A model generated the notes under the pieces. That model had not been told where the DNA came from. It saw only the letters and a list, made by a program, of their open reading frames with translations, and made no database searches. From Pascua guehoae (taxonomy: Eukaryota > Basidiomycota > Tremellomycetes > Trichosporonales > Trichosporonaceae), in the NCBI GenBank assembly GCA_001600415.1, contig BCJX01000007.1, positions 242,543 to 306,542 of the forward strand: 64,000 nt of DNA, in the 5' to 3' direction. The position numbers were made by a program, and so were the translations under genes. Shown in pieces: positions 32,278-43,669 of the stretch; within the stretch, counting starts at the first letter, position 1, and every line of letters starts with the position of its first letter.

Positions 32278-34925
32278 ATGAGTCGACGTCGGCGAGTCTG
32301 GGTCGGGCTAGTGGCAGCAGCCCTCGGCGCCAATGTGGCCATCGCAGGTCTGCCCATCGGCGAGTACGGATCGTGCTTTACAGCGTGCAACGTGCCCCTC
32401 ATGCGGCTGCGCTTCGCGGACCTGGACATGGGGGCGGGTTCGATCTGGGAGGCACGCCTCGCTTCCAACACATGGATGACCTCGCTTGCCATGTGCATGC
32501 ACGAGTACTGCACGCCGCCCAAGATTGACGAGGGCTGGAGGCGCGTCGAGGAATTCTGCGCAGAGGGGGCACCGGGAACGCCTGTCCCTCGGTACCAGGA
32601 CGTGCTTGGGCGCATCGACGACATGCACGCTGTCCCCGTCGTCGATTGTATCGCCGCCGACACCACACCGACAATCTGGAACCACACTGTCATTCCCAAT
32701 CAGAAGAACTTTGACGACGCCGATCGCAGCAACGTAAGTGCCATTCATGTAACGCCTTTGACAAGCGCTTGTTACCGTGTTGGGTTCTGGGGGCGTCTGT
32801 CGTCATGTCGGTCCCGATAACCCGGGCAATCCTCGGAACCCAGTCGTCGTACCATGCTTCATTGAATTGTTGCATTGTATTCTGGTTCTCCTTGGCATCG
32901 CGCCCCATCGGCCGGAGCCGGGTCGCGGACCGACGGCTGCGATGTCTCGGCCATTGGTAGACGGGCGTGGCGACGAGTGTGACACTGTTCCAAGTTTGAC
33001 GAATCGGAATTACTAATGGCAGATGGCATTCGCGCACCAGTTTGAGCTGCACAACGCCTTTGGGGCGTGCATGTTCCTTCTGCTGGCAATCATGCTGCTC
33101 GTCGGCGTCGTGAACCGCTTCCTCGTCTTTCTGGGCACGCGGCGGCGCCTCGACATTGAGAGTGGCGAGGGCGGCCACATGGTCATCTCGTCGGGATCCC
33201 TCTGGCCGCGCGCGTATACCTGGTATCGAGGCAATGTTGGCGTCCCCGCTGCGTTTGGGTACCGGCACGTCCAGCCGTGGGGGTTCCTCTCAATCCCCAC
33301 GCGCGTACAGACCATCCTGATCGGAGCCTACATTGCCCTCAACGTCGTCTTCTCCGTCATTGGCTACGAGCTGTTTGACGAGAACATGTACTGGTGGCAC
33401 CGCAAAGACATGCAGCTCGTCCGCTACGTCAGCGACCGGACAGGTGTCATGTCCTTTTGGAACCTGGTCCTCATCTGGTTGCTGGCCGGGCGCAACGATG
33501 TCGTCATGTGGATCACCGGCTGGTCTTTCCGTGAGTAGAAGGTTGGGCCGTCAGGCCCGACTCCCAAAGTGCATGCTTGCAGCAGAACACTCACACGCAG
33601 AGGCAATGAACATGTTCCATCGCTGGGTTGCCGTCGTCGCCACCCTGCAGGCGATTGCGCACTCGATGTGAGTGTTGCAGCCTCTATCACGACCCCACTG
33701 ACACCGCAGTGGCTACACCGTCCTAAAGTGGGGCTACTTTTGGGAGCAGATGAACGAGAAGTTCTGGGCGTGGGGTGTATACGCAACGCTCACAATGACC
33801 ATGCTCATCCCGCTGTCCATCCGTCCCGTTCGCGTTCGGTGCTACGAGACATTTCTCAACCTCCACATTGTGCTGTCGGTCGGTGTTCTCGTGCTGCTAT
33901 ACGTGCACGTAGAGCGCTTTGGATACCTCCCCTGGGTGTGGATTTGCGTGGGGCTCTGGGTATGTGGCTTACCGGCTGGTCTGATCCCCAATTGACGGCA
34001 GGTATTTGATCGCGTCCTGCGTCTGGTGCGTATGGCGTTCCTCACCTTCCGGACAGTCCTCGCACCCAACTCGATGGCGGTCATTACCGCCTCGGATCCT
34101 GGTCTCCTGCGCCTCAGCGTCAACACGTCGTCGACAGTGCGGCCCAAGCCTGGCGACTACTTCTTCCTCTACTCGGCCGGCTCGTTGTGGGAGAACCACC
34201 CCTTTACGCTGGCGTCATGGGAGCGCAACCCCGGGGGCGGCACGACACTGCACTTTCTCATTGCCCCGCTTGCCGGCTGGACACACCGCCTCAAGAGCCG
34301 CATTGAGCGTGTCCAGCCTGGCCGTGCCGACATGCGCATCCTCCTCGAGGGCCCCTATGGCCACGAACAGCCGTTGGAGGCGTTCGAGAACATTCTTCTC
34401 GTCGCGGGTGGCTCGGGCATTGCGTGCATCTTGCCATATGTCAATGCCCTCTCACACTCGTCACGCAAACACCGGATCACCGTGGTCTGGACTGTCCGGA
34501 ACGCCGAGTACGCCGCCGATGTCCTCCACCACGAGCTCGCAGAAGACAGGATAGACCACGTCGAGCTTGACATTTTCCTCACCAAGCAGGACCCCGAAGA
34601 AGCACGCCGCGAGCTGCAGACCCTCGGCAAGCGCACACCGCCAGGCCACGACCGAGACGAGACCTCGCCCCTCCTCCTGGGCCAGGAAGACTCGGACTCG
34701 GAGCGCCGCGACCTACGCCTCAAGGCCGGCAGGCCAGATATGCAGTCCCTCCTCGCCGAGCACATTGACGAGCTCGTGGGGCATTCCAGGCTCGCAGTGC
34801 TCGCGTGCGGGCCTGCGGCAATGATGGACGACTTGCGCGCCACGGTGGCCGCAGCGTATGGCAGTGGCGAGGGCCAGGTCGAGGGCTGGCAGCTCGAGTA
34901 TTTTGAAGAGTCGTTCCTTTGGTAA
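32278..34925 (+). CDS. ferric reductase (FRE family)
   Basis: ATG 32278 begins a signal peptide-like stretch (VGLVAAALGANVAIAG). Exon 1 ends near 32732; the next coding block starts near 33023, then three short introns. About 735 residues. Lumenal Cys-rich N-domain (CFTACNVPL, CMHEYC); membrane helices from LLLAIMLLVGVVN onward; the paired haem-binding histidines lie in NMFHRWVAVV/QAIAHSI and FLNLHIVL/LLYVHVERF; FAD site WENHPFTLAS; NAD(P)H site LLVAGGSGIACILPY; and CGPAAMMDDL near the end. All parts of a flavocytochrome metalloreductase are present. It moves electrons from NADPH across the plasma membrane to ferric or cupric ions. Control by iron is likely given the GATA site 232 bp upstream. 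Confidence 0.88.
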
Positions 34926-35543
34926 ATCCGAGAAGCTCTTTTTACGAATGGAAACGACAGTCATGTAACGTTTTTGAATCTTGCTATTGTACCGGGCTTG
35001 TACCGGGCTTGTTTCTAGACGAGGAGCATGAGAACAGATGGGCCGAGGGATTTTCCTCGCGATGAGATGGCCCAGACGCATGGACACGCGCCGATCCTGA
35101 GACGGGAGCAATGGTGACGTCATTAGGGTGTGGATGAAACGTGACAACAAAAGGTACAACAGAGCACTGCAACTGCACTGCACAGTTGCACTGCACAGTG
35201 CACTGCCATGGCACCGCTATAGCGACCATGACAATACATCCGCTAGCATCTACACGCTACACGTTTTTGAACAGTCTGCCTGCCTCTCACCCTCTTGCAT
35301 CCTCTCTTCTTTCCATCCAGGCAGCCCACCACCACACCCCTGTACACGGTCACTCAAGGGTAAGTCTGACCCTCCGTCCTCTTCCCCACCGGCTACCTGT
35401 CCGCATTCCAAAGGACCCTCCGTCCATGGTGCATGTCGTGAGGACGGCACCGAACAAGACGCCGTGCAAGGGAGCCATGGATTGCTCAGACAAACCACTG
35501 TCAAGCGCAGGCTGACACTTGAAGCGCACTCAGGTCATCCACA
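34926..35543. other. intergenic with short repeats
   Basis: A tandem TGTACCGGGCT duplication (34988-35010) and a TGCACTGCACAG microsatellite-like stretch (35160-35205). Promoter of the next gene; no other feature. Confidence 0.45.
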
Positions 35544-36941
35544 ATGCCGAGCAAGAACACCCCCACGGCCGCCGAACGGGCGAGCGTCAGCGACATCCAG
35601 CACGGCGTTGATGTCCTCGTATCTGGAGTCAAGGCTACTAGTCTGGAGGACGCCAAGGCCAGCAGCAAGACTTCCAATCCCAAGGCAGCGTCATCCACCA
35701 AGACCAAGACCAGTGCGCCCGAACCGCTGTCGGAGAAGACCAAGCTGGATTTCGCCAAGCTGGCCAACAAGATCACATACGCGACGCACCCGCACATTAT
35801 CGAGCGGGTGATGCAGTACGCGTGTGTGCCTGCGCTCCTTGCGATCCGGGCGTGCTCCAAGGCGCTGTGTGACCGTGCGGACCGTATCTTTGGCTCGCAC
35901 CTCGAGGTGCACATGGCGGGTGCGCAGCTGGTATTCGAGACGCCTGGGGAGCGCGTGATCAAGGGCCAGCGCATCCCTGCATTCAAGGACCGGGGGCCGA
36001 TCGAGATTGGCGTGGACATGGCCCCGTTCATGGCCGCCGCGCACGCCGCGGACAATGGGGGCAATGTCGAGCCGCAGGACGTGTGGTTCAAGGTGCCGCG
36101 CGGCGACGAGGCGTGGTTCAAGACGTTTCTCGGGCGCATCCACCTGGTCGACTTTCACGGGTCGACCATGACGACGATTCTACCTGGACTCGAGCGCGAC
36201 ACGTTTGCGCAGCGCGACCCGTATGGCCGCGTGGCCGTGGCAGCGGCAAAGGTGCCGACGGTGCGCATGTTTCCGTCGCACAGCGCCGACGGGCTGACGT
36301 ACGCGACCATGTGTCCGTTCTACGCCGACAATACCGTCCAGTTTGCGGCCATGACGCAGGCCAACCTGGACCCACAGAAGGCGTGGCTCTACACGGCCCC
36401 CAGCGTCCCCGGATCCGCCAAGGAGCTCACCCTCAACGTCCACCTCAACGCCGAGCAAAACTGGACGGGCCAGTCGCGCATCCCTCCGCCCCTGCGCTAC
36501 CCCGAGGGCCTCAAAGAGGTCAGCATCCTCTTTGGCATCACGGCTGCGCGCCCCTCGCCACACCCGTCGTTTGGACACATTACCACCCCCGACGCGCCCG
36601 GATGCCTGCAAATGTCCACGCTCCAGCCCATTATCACCAAAATCTTCCTCGGCTACCGCCCCGATATCCGCTGGACCCTCGTCGGCGTCGACAGCATGCA
36701 GCTAGAGTACCCGGGCATGGGCGTCATTGACGGCCACCGCCTCAACCTCATTCTCCTCTGCATGATTGGCCTCATTACCGTCATGCCCACCACCCCCGAA
36801 GAGGCCGCGCGCACACGGCCGCCCGCCGACCCCCAGGCGCTCATTGCAAAGGTTGCGCCGCATGTCGGATTCGCCACGTATGACGAGTTTTTCGCCGGCC
36901 AGCGCATGCTGCTCTCTGACCCGGAGCATGCGCTGGGTTAG
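35544..36941 (+). CDS. F-box-like orphan protein (intronless)
   Basis: 465 codons in one exon, ATG 35544. A Lys/Ser-rich N-terminal ~70 residues is followed by HPHIIERVMQYACVPALLAI and RACSKALCDRADRIFGSHL, which fits the degenerate F-box helix pattern (P-x-L/I-I-x-x-V...LRxxSKxxxxxAxxxL). The remainder has no recognisable repeats (no LRR or WD40) but contains blocks such as RIHLVDFHGS, EVSILFGI and QPIITKIFLGYRPDIRWTLVGVD, which recall the leucine-patterned tails of lineage-specific F-box-like proteins. If the F-box is real it would bind Skp1 in an SCF ubiquitin ligase; this is inference. It resembles in plan the gene at 58279-59462. Confidence 0.55.
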   Translation: MPSKNTPTAAERASVSDIQHGVDVLVSGVKATSLEDAKASSKTSNPKAASSTKTKTSAPEPLSEKTKLDFAKLANKITYATHPHIIERVMQYACVPALLAIRACSKALCDRADRIFGSHLEVHMAGAQLVFETPGERVIKGQRIPAFKDRGPIEIGVDMAPFMAAAHAADNGGNVEPQDVWFKVPRGDEAWFKTFLGRIHLVDFHGSTMTTILPGLERDTFAQRDPYGRVAVAAAKVPTVRMFPSHSADGLTYATMCPFYADNTVQFAAMTQANLDPQKAWLYTAPSVPGSAKELTLNVHLNAEQNWTGQSRIPPPLRYPEGLKEVSILFGITAARPSPHPSFGHITTPDAPGCLQMSTLQPIITKIFLGYRPDIRWTLVGVDSMQLEYPGMGVIDGHRLNLILLCMIGLITVMPTTPEEAARTRPPADPQALIAKVAPHVGFATYDEFFAGQRMLLSDPEHALG

Positions 36942-37072
36942 CGCGTGCGTGCGTGAGCGCGTGCGTTAGCACGTGCGTTAGCGCGTTGTACCAAACCCAA
37001 AGAGGAGGAGGGCAGGCAAGCCCCCTGGGGTTGTACCGTGTTGGTTACTGTGTGGCGAACTGTAGCAAACCT

Positions 37073-37165
37073 GTGTCTGTTGATGCAAGATACCATGGCG
37101 AACCAGTGTCTGTTGATGCAAGATACCATGGCGAGCCTGTGTCTGTTGGTGCAAGAGATACCGCA
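37073..37165. repeat. 33-bp tandem repeat, about 3 copies
   Basis: Unit GTGTCTGTTGATGCAAGATA followed by CCATGGCGARCC(A/T). The first two copies are nearly identical, the third is diverged and shortened. Confidence 0.85.
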
Positions 37166-37610
37166 CCAGGGCGATGGTAGTACCGCGGCTGCCCCGTGAG
37201 CCGCACTGGTCCGAGGGTAGTATCGTGCACGGCCTGGTGTGGCCTGACGCTCAAAATGTCATGTCTGCATGTTGCACGAGCCACGATGGAATGCATGAAA
37301 CCCATGGACGCGTCAAATGGCACGCTGGCGCGCTGGCACTGGCGGGCGGGGACTCGATACGAGACGGGCGAGTGCAGCGGCGAATTTCGGCTATCAGCCA
37401 CGGCCAATGCCGCCTCGGAGATGGAGGCAACCAAGGGCAACCCAGCCCTGCCGGCCCTGCCAGTTGCACCGATGACACCATCAGTGGGCTGACCAACTTG
37501 CAACCTGACAACGACCGAGTCGACGTCCGATGCGCGTCGGAATTTCTGCTCCTCATTAACGTGCGCTGCGACTCATTCTCCGTTACTATCACTTACTCTT
37601 CCCGACTCAT

Positions 37611-37611
<1 letters not shown>

Positions 37612-37651
<40 letters not shown>
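37612..37651. repeat. poly-C tract (40 C) just before a start codon
   Basis: The run ends 8 bases before the ATG at 37660 of the PLP enzyme gene, on its sense strand. Confidence 0.9.
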
Positions 37652-37659
37652 ACCCCCCA

Positions 37660-38898
37660 ATGGCACCTCCCAACAAGAACGACGCAGCGACGGTGGGCGC
37701 CGACACATGGGCCGTCCACGGCGGCAACCATGTGGACGTCGGCACGCGCGCGATCCGTACGCCCATTGTCATGGCCAACTCGTACCTGCTCCCCGAGGAC
37801 CCGTCCCAGATGAGCTGGAGCGGGACCGACCAGATGCTGTACACGCGCAACGGGGGCGCCAACCAGCAGGGCCTCGAGCGCAAGCTGGCGGCCATGGAGG
37901 GCACCGAGGCGGCCGTGACGTTTGCGACGGGCGTGGCTGCGCTGCACGGTGTGTTTTTCACGCTGCTCAAGACGGGCGACCATGTGGTGGTGTCGAATGT
38001 GACGTACGAGGCGGTATGGCGGTTGTTCACCGAGCTCCTCCCGCACAAGTACGGGATTGAGGCCACGTTTGTGGATGTTTCCGACTTGGATGCTGTGCGC
38101 GCCGCAGTGAGGCCGAACACGAAACTCGTGCACGCCGAGACGATCGGGAACCCAACCACCAAAGTCGCCGACATCCGCGCGCTCGCCGACATTGCCCACG
38201 CCGCGGGTGCCCTCCTCGTCGTCGACGCGACATTTACGCCGCCCCCCTTCTACCGCGCCGCGGGGGACGGGGCCGACCTGGTCGTCCACTCGCTCACAAA
38301 GTACATCAACGGGCACGGGGACGCCATGGGCGGGTCCGTCGCGGGCGCCCTCGACCTCGTCTCCAAGATCCGGCGCGACGCCGTCGTCGACGTCGGCGGC
38401 GTCATTTCGCCCTTCAACGCATGGATGATTATGCGCGGGAGCGTCACTCTCCCCCTCCGCCTCCGCCAGCACTATGCCAGCGCCGCCAGAGTCGCCGCCT
38501 TCCTCGCGTCCGACCCGCGCATCGCGTACGTCGCCTACCCGGGCCTCGAGTCGCACGCGCAGCACGCCCTCGCCAAGCGTCAATTCGGGGACGACAAGGA
38601 TCAGTATGGCGGCGGCATCGGGGCCATGCTCGCGTTTGCCCTCGATGGCGACTCGGATACCCAGAACCGCTTTGTCGCCAACCTCGCCGTCATCACGTCG
38701 GCCGTCAGCCTCGGGCACGACGAGACGCTCATTGTCCACGTCGGGCCCGACGCGCGCGGCGGGTCCGAGACGTACCCCAAAGAGTTTACAACGTATGGGC
38801 ACCTCCGCCTCTCGGTGGGGCTCGAGGATGCGGACGATCTGGTGGCGGATATCAAGGCCGCGTTGGACAGGACGCAGATTACAAAGATCAAGGCGTGA
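37660..38898 (+). CDS. Cys/Met-metabolism PLP-dependent enzyme (gamma-lyase/synthase type)
   Basis: 412 codons, no intron. The fold-type I trans-sulfuration family is clear: YTRNGGANQQGLERKLA near residue 60 (Tyr and Arg that contact PLP phosphate), the FATGVAALHGVFFTLLKTGD helix, LVHAETIGNPTTKVADI, LLVVDATFTPPPFYR (Asp that holds the pyridine nitrogen), and the Schiff-base lysine in VVHSLTKYINGHGDAMGG. LRLSVGLEDADDLVADI closes the C-terminal domain. Members include cystathionine gamma-lyase, methionine gamma-lyase and cystathionine gamma-synthase; I cannot tell which, though the length is typical of lyases. ATG at 37660 is chosen over the longer frame because the sequence upstream is poly-C leader. 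The lack of introns and very high GC at third positions stand out. Confidence 0.85.
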   Translation: MAPPNKNDAATVGADTWAVHGGNHVDVGTRAIRTPIVMANSYLLPEDPSQMSWSGTDQMLYTRNGGANQQGLERKLAAMEGTEAAVTFATGVAALHGVFFTLLKTGDHVVVSNVTYEAVWRLFTELLPHKYGIEATFVDVSDLDAVRAAVRPNTKLVHAETIGNPTTKVADIRALADIAHAAGALLVVDATFTPPPFYRAAGDGADLVVHSLTKYINGHGDAMGGSVAGALDLVSKIRRDAVVDVGGVISPFNAWMIMRGSVTLPLRLRQHYASAARVAAFLASDPRIAYVAYPGLESHAQHALAKRQFGDDKDQYGGGIGAMLAFALDGDSDTQNRFVANLAVITSAVSLGHDETLIVHVGPDARGGSETYPKEFTTYGHLRLSVGLEDADDLVADIKAALDRTQITKIKA

Positions 38899-40182
38899 GC
38901 GAGTCGGGCGAGGGGCGCTGGGCGGGGCACTTGGGGGTAGTAGCTGGTGTGGGGTAGAAACAACATGCATGGGTACAGTTCGTCAGAGCACAGGCGCACG
39001 CATCCGCTGCTTCGACCCACAGGTGGCAGCACCTCCCAGTCGCCGTTCCGACAGGGCACAGTCGCAGGCATCGGGCGTTGCCTCGCGCACTCATGTGCCA
39101 GCCACCTCCAGCCATGTTCGCCACAGCACAGTCACAGGCAGTCGCGCACTCACTCAGGCAGCATCCCCGTCGCCTCGATAGGTGTCCGCAGTCGTCAGAC
39201 GGCCGCAGTGACGCTCAGCGTGTAGCGCTCTCACGACTTGGCGGACAGTGCCTGCACATGCTTCAAGAATGAGATACGCCTACGCCTCGACGCCGTGCCA
39301 TTTGCCCGACAGCCATGTCAATGGACCGCGATCAGGCATGCCGTGGCGTGCTGCTGAGAGTTGGGCTCACAAATCTCACGGCCCACAGATATCACCCTAC
39401 ACTCACGCTTTTGAGCACTGCATTCGTCAACAGGTGCCGGCCGTGGTCTTGTATCGTGCCGCGTGTGTATGACGTCGACCTGACTCGACAGTGCTGGTGC
39501 TATTCCCTCCTCGTGCTATTCCCTTGACTCCTCTTGCTATTCCCTTCACTTGCAACTACTCCATCAGGAGATCAGGAGGCGTAGGCTCGCTGAGGGCATC
39601 GACAACTAGGTGTAGCTTGTACACCTTTGGATATACCGCCAATCTCTGGGCACGGTGCTGCTTCAGTCTCCGTGGTGACTACCCACACTGCTGCCATTGG
39701 ACATCGGGCGGCGTGTTGAGCACCGGTGGAACGGTGATCATCACAGCGGGATCTGTGGGAGGGGGAGGGCGCTGCCAGTGCGTCAGTGCGTCAGTGCGTC
39801 AGTGTTGATCGAGGTGAGTTGGAGGTGAGTTGGAGGGGAGAGGACACTGGGGCTACACTGGCATGATTAATTGCGCGCGGCTGCGATCACCGAGGAGTCA
39901 CAGCGAGCGCCATGCCTGGACTACTGGACAGACATGATTCAGACATCATTCCGTGACCAACAGCTAACCACCCTCAGGCCAACAAGTTTAGAGACAAGAC
40001 GGTTCTTTCAGGCATAGGAGAGCCTAGTTTACAGATGAGACGGCTCATTCAGACATGGGAGAGCCTGGCGTGGGAGAGGCCAATGTCCCCCTTCAGGCCT
40101 GACCCACATCCACCACGCCGAGACAAGAGATCTATGCATGCATGCACTGTAGCTGAGCACGGCACTATGCCCATGTAATTCT
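38899..40182. other. 1.28-kb intergenic, convergent
   Basis: Contains CAGTGCGT microsatellite (39776-39805), a short GGTGAGTTGGA duplication and an imperfect ~33-bp direct repeat (GAGAC-AAGACGG... versus GATGAGACGG..., 39989-40065). No gene is supportable. Confidence 0.45.
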
Positions 40183-42762
40183 CTACTCGTTCCAAGCAAT
40201 GACTGCCTGACGACGTCAGCGCCTGCCCAACGGCCGCAGACCAACGGGCCACGGGCGACTCACCATGCAGAAGACACCAAACGCCATGGCGGCATACTCC
40301 TTGAGGGCCTGCTTTGCGCTGCGCGACTCTTCGAGGAGCTCGGGGATGACGCTGACGGACGCAATGTAGAGGAAGCCTGGGTGGGGTTAGGAAAAGCAAG
40401 CCTGCAGACATCCCTCCACTCGTCCACTCGTAAACAAGCCTGCAGCCACCCCTCCGCTCATAAACAAGCCTGCAGACATCCCCCTGCTCATAAACAAGCC
40501 TGCAGCCACCCCTCCGCTCATAAACAAGCCTGCAGCCACCCCTCCACTCGCACTCACCACCTGCAGTCATAGGAATGACGAGCTCGCCGCCACCGACGCT
40601 CGTGCCAAAGATACCCTGGCCCTCGGGGACGACGCCGCCCTCGGTGCCCGAGCCAGTCGTCTCGGCAATCCAGATACCGATAAACGTGCCGACAAAGGCG
40701 CCGACGGCGGTGAAAAACTGGCTCCCCATGGCCTGGTACTTTGTAAAGCCAGACTTGATGAGAATCGAGTAGTCTGCGACCTCGTGGGGGATTTCGTGGC
40801 AGAAGGTCGCAATCGTCGTCACGGCGCCGAGCTGGGGCGAGCTGTAAAAGCTCGCCGCCATCGCGAGGCCGTCGGTAATGTTGTGCGTAAAGTCGCCAAA
40901 GAGGTTGAGGTAGGCCGACAGGCGCAGCGACGGGTTGTCCGACTTGCCCTTTTGCTCGGGCGCCGCCGACGCAGTGCTGTCCTTGCTGCCGTCCGTCTTG
41001 CGCTTGCGCAGCTCACCCTCCGACTTGGCGATGGCCGACGACTCGCCAGTGGATTCTCCGTGGTTGTGGCTGTGACCGTGACCGTGACCGTGGTTGTGGC
41101 TATGTCCGCCCTCATTCCCTGCCGACGCGTTGAGGACGCGCATCGACTTGTCGAGGACAAAGAATGCCGCGAAACCGAGGAAGATGGCGCCGCTGTGGTG
41201 TTAGCTCAACGGCTTGGCTAAAGTCTGCGGCGGTGCGAAATGATCATCTCTAGTCCTTCAACTTGGTCTCGACGTTTCCCCCACTTTCCAGACCCGCTTC
41301 CCCTACGTCGCTTCTGGCATATCTCCGTTCAAAGTGGCTGTCGCCCACGCTACTGTCTCAATCCGTCCGTCTCCCAAACCACCTCTCCTCCAAGCCATTG
41401 TCCCAGACATCGTCTCTCTAGCCTCTTCTCAATATGCTCCCTCAACTCCTCAAGCAAGCACTATAGGCCATGCTACGACCGCCGCGCCTCCCAACCCCAA
41501 CCCACCAAACCAACACTCCCCCACCAACCCAATACCATCCCCAGCCCCTCAATACCGCCCCCAGCTTCTCAATTCCTCCCCCAACCCCCAGTACCTCCCC
41601 CTCACTACCCCCGCAGCGTCGCGCACACCCAAACTCACCCAATAACGATATTCCTCTGCTCGTCAACCACAATCCTCCGCACGCTCTCATGGTCGCCCTC
41701 GCCAAAGAACGCGTGGGGCACGAGGTGCAGGAAGACGTCGCCCAGCAGGCCGCCGGTCGCAAACGCAATCATCGTGTTGAGCGACGACGGCTCGAGCGTC
41801 GCGGGGACGGCGAGGAGGATAAAGTTGGGAATCGACGAGATGTAGAATGTGCCGAGGACTGCGGGTTAGTAAGCCGGGGTGGGGGTGGGGGAGGGGGGGN
41901 GGAGGGAGGGAGGGATACAGGACGGAAGAGCGGGGGTTCAATGGAGCAGCCGCGCGGGGTAGGAGGTGGGGACGCGAGTTCGCAGATGATCGGCTTGAGC
42001 AGCCGCAGCGGGGCAGCAGATGGGGGTTGGGTTGACAGATGGATACGCCTGAGCCGCAGCAACGCAGGTGGGGGGACGTTGGGTTGGCAGATGGATAGAG
42101 CAGCCAACGGCGGCCTAACACCCACTTCCACCGCAGCCACGACCAGGAACACCATCGCCGTCGTGCCCACCATGTCCGCCTGGAATCCACGCCTACTCGG
42201 CATCAACAGCACACTCACTCGAATTGTACGCCGGGCTCTGGAAGGGAAAGAGGAACGCAAACACCTTCTTCATCGTCGTCGAGTGCGTGTCGCCCGTGAC
42301 ATAGTGGTCCGAGAGCTGGCGTCAGTGGGGACTTGGCATTCACAGTTCGAGGCTCAGGACGGTGTGTGGATGGTAGATGGCAGATTGAGCGGAGACCGAG
42401 TGAGGCTGAGTGAGGTCGAGGCAGAAGCAGAGGCAGAGCCCGAGGCAGGGCTGAGGTTGGGCTGAGGCGCCAGTCCAGATCGGCCGCATCAGGAAGTGTC
42501 GACACGATCAGACGCCGAGTAACGTCGGCGCAGACCACCCCGCCGCAGGCCGCACACCGAGGCGAGCACGACACAGCCAAACATAGTCGTCACACACCAC
42601 GGCGGATAACGATACGCCCGCGCCCAATCATACACGCGTGCCCGAGCACGCACACGACCCTCCCATCCGCACAAACACCAGCCGAGTACTCACCTTTGTA
42701 TCGCTCGCAGCGACGACAGCGGCGCCCGCGACGAGCGCGAGTAGGAGGAGCGCGCGGGACAT
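40183..42762 (-). CDS. ZIP zinc transporter, LIV-1/KE4-like
   Basis: ATG 42762 starts a signal peptide ([20 protein letters not shown]). Later exons encode [56 protein letters not shown], a His-rich loop ([18 protein letters not shown]), [18 protein letters not shown] and [19 protein letters not shown], ending VFCM-AVIAWNE after a last intron (GTGAGT...GTCAG) with stop at 40183-40185. The HNITDG and HEIPHE motifs are the metal-binding helices 4 and 5 of the LIV-1 subfamily; yeast YKE4 and SLC39A7 move zinc between ER/Golgi and cytosol. Signal peptide and His-rich loop support the endomembrane type. Introns are long and repeat-filled. A TATATA box at 42846-42853 lies about 85 bp upstream. Confidence 0.82.
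40398..40553. repeat. 30-bp minisatellite in ZIP intron
   Basis: About 4.5 copies of AAACAAGCCTGCAGCCACCC plus CTCCGCTCAT inside an intron near the 3' end of the ZIP gene. Copies differ by CC/CA changes. Confidence 0.9.
41877..42120. repeat. poly-G/N and diverged repeats in ZIP intron
   Basis: A G-rich run with an ambiguous base at 41900, followed by diverged GGCTTGAGCAGCCGCAGC and TTGGCAGATGGATA units. The intron assembly is probably imperfect. Confidence 0.6.
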
Positions 42763-43669
42763 GTGGATGAGGGTGGTGGGGGTGGAAACGAGCGTGGAGA
42801 GGAGTTTGCCTAGGGGTGTTTGTCGTGCTGTCTGGCACTGGGGTGGATATATAAACAGCACGCTCGTGATGGCCACGTCTTCGAAACTCTACCTCTGGGT
42901 GTCCCATTCATTCAGGCACACCAACAAGGCAGCGGGCAACGGCCAGGCCAGGGCGGGCTGGGCGGGGAGGGCAACGGGCAGCCTAAGCCTTATTTACTTC
43001 CGCTCAACCTTGACCTTTTGGGCCCCAGTTGCGTAACTCCACGTGGTATATCACGTGACCCCTAGCCTCCACTTGACGACTTGCGGGTGTCGGCCGATCA
43101 CCGGCGCACGACCTCATGTCCGGCGCGCCGCGCGCCAGCCCTCTGCGCACAGTCTAGCGACGTATGACAAGAGAGCTCTGGCCAAGGACCAGACCTAACC
43201 ATCGACGCGAGGTTGATGGCCGTCAACGCGGACATCCAAGGAGATGGCCTCTTGCTAGCTATTCGGCATGTCAAGTGGAAGATGGATGCTATGGCAGGGA
43301 GATAAGACTGTGCCGTGTTGGCATCCACAACGACGCCACTGTAAGACAGCTGTTGTTGTCCTGCCTTATCGTGCAGCGTCTATCTCTCACCCGGGAAAGA
43401 CCTCAAGGTCATGCTACTGATGACGACATTGCCACACCGCAGAAGGGCGCGTCGATGGCCTCCAACCTGCACATGGACGCGGATGGCTGTCAGTGTCAGT
43501 ACAAAAGTCAGTGTCAACAACATGCCTCGGGATGAACAGTCCCTCCGAGCACTGCCCAGAGCACGAGTCAGACCAGCCCGCCTTCCCCGCTCCACACGCA
43601 GTCATCTGATACATGTCTCCAAACTCGCCGCCCACGTACCCACTCCCACGCGCCCGCTCCACACGCCGC
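42763..43669. other. intergenic
   Basis: Promoter of the ZIP gene with the TATATA box, plus the 3' flank of the next minus-strand gene. CACGTGGTATATCACGTGAC near 43040 carries two CACGTG E-boxes about 14 bp apart. No gene. Confidence 0.45.
43041..43060. promoter_or_regulatory. paired CACGTG E-boxes
   Basis: CACGTGGTATATCACGTGAC is an inverted arrangement of two bHLH-type sites about 280 bp upstream of the ZIP gene. A bHLH factor binding here is plausible but untested. Confidence 0.35.

Larger units (their letters stand above)
36942..37659. other. intergenic with tandem repeats and poly-C
   Basis: Holds a GCGTTAGC/GTGCGT microsatellite (36942-36987), the 33-bp repeat and a 40-nt C run. An open frame covers the region upstream of the next ATG, but the poly-C would encode a proline run and nothing upstream looks coding. 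Confidence 0.5.

Noticed and set aside
37573..38970. 465-codon minus-strand ORF
   Set aside because: Antisense shadow of the PLP enzyme; it crosses the poly-C tract and has no family character.
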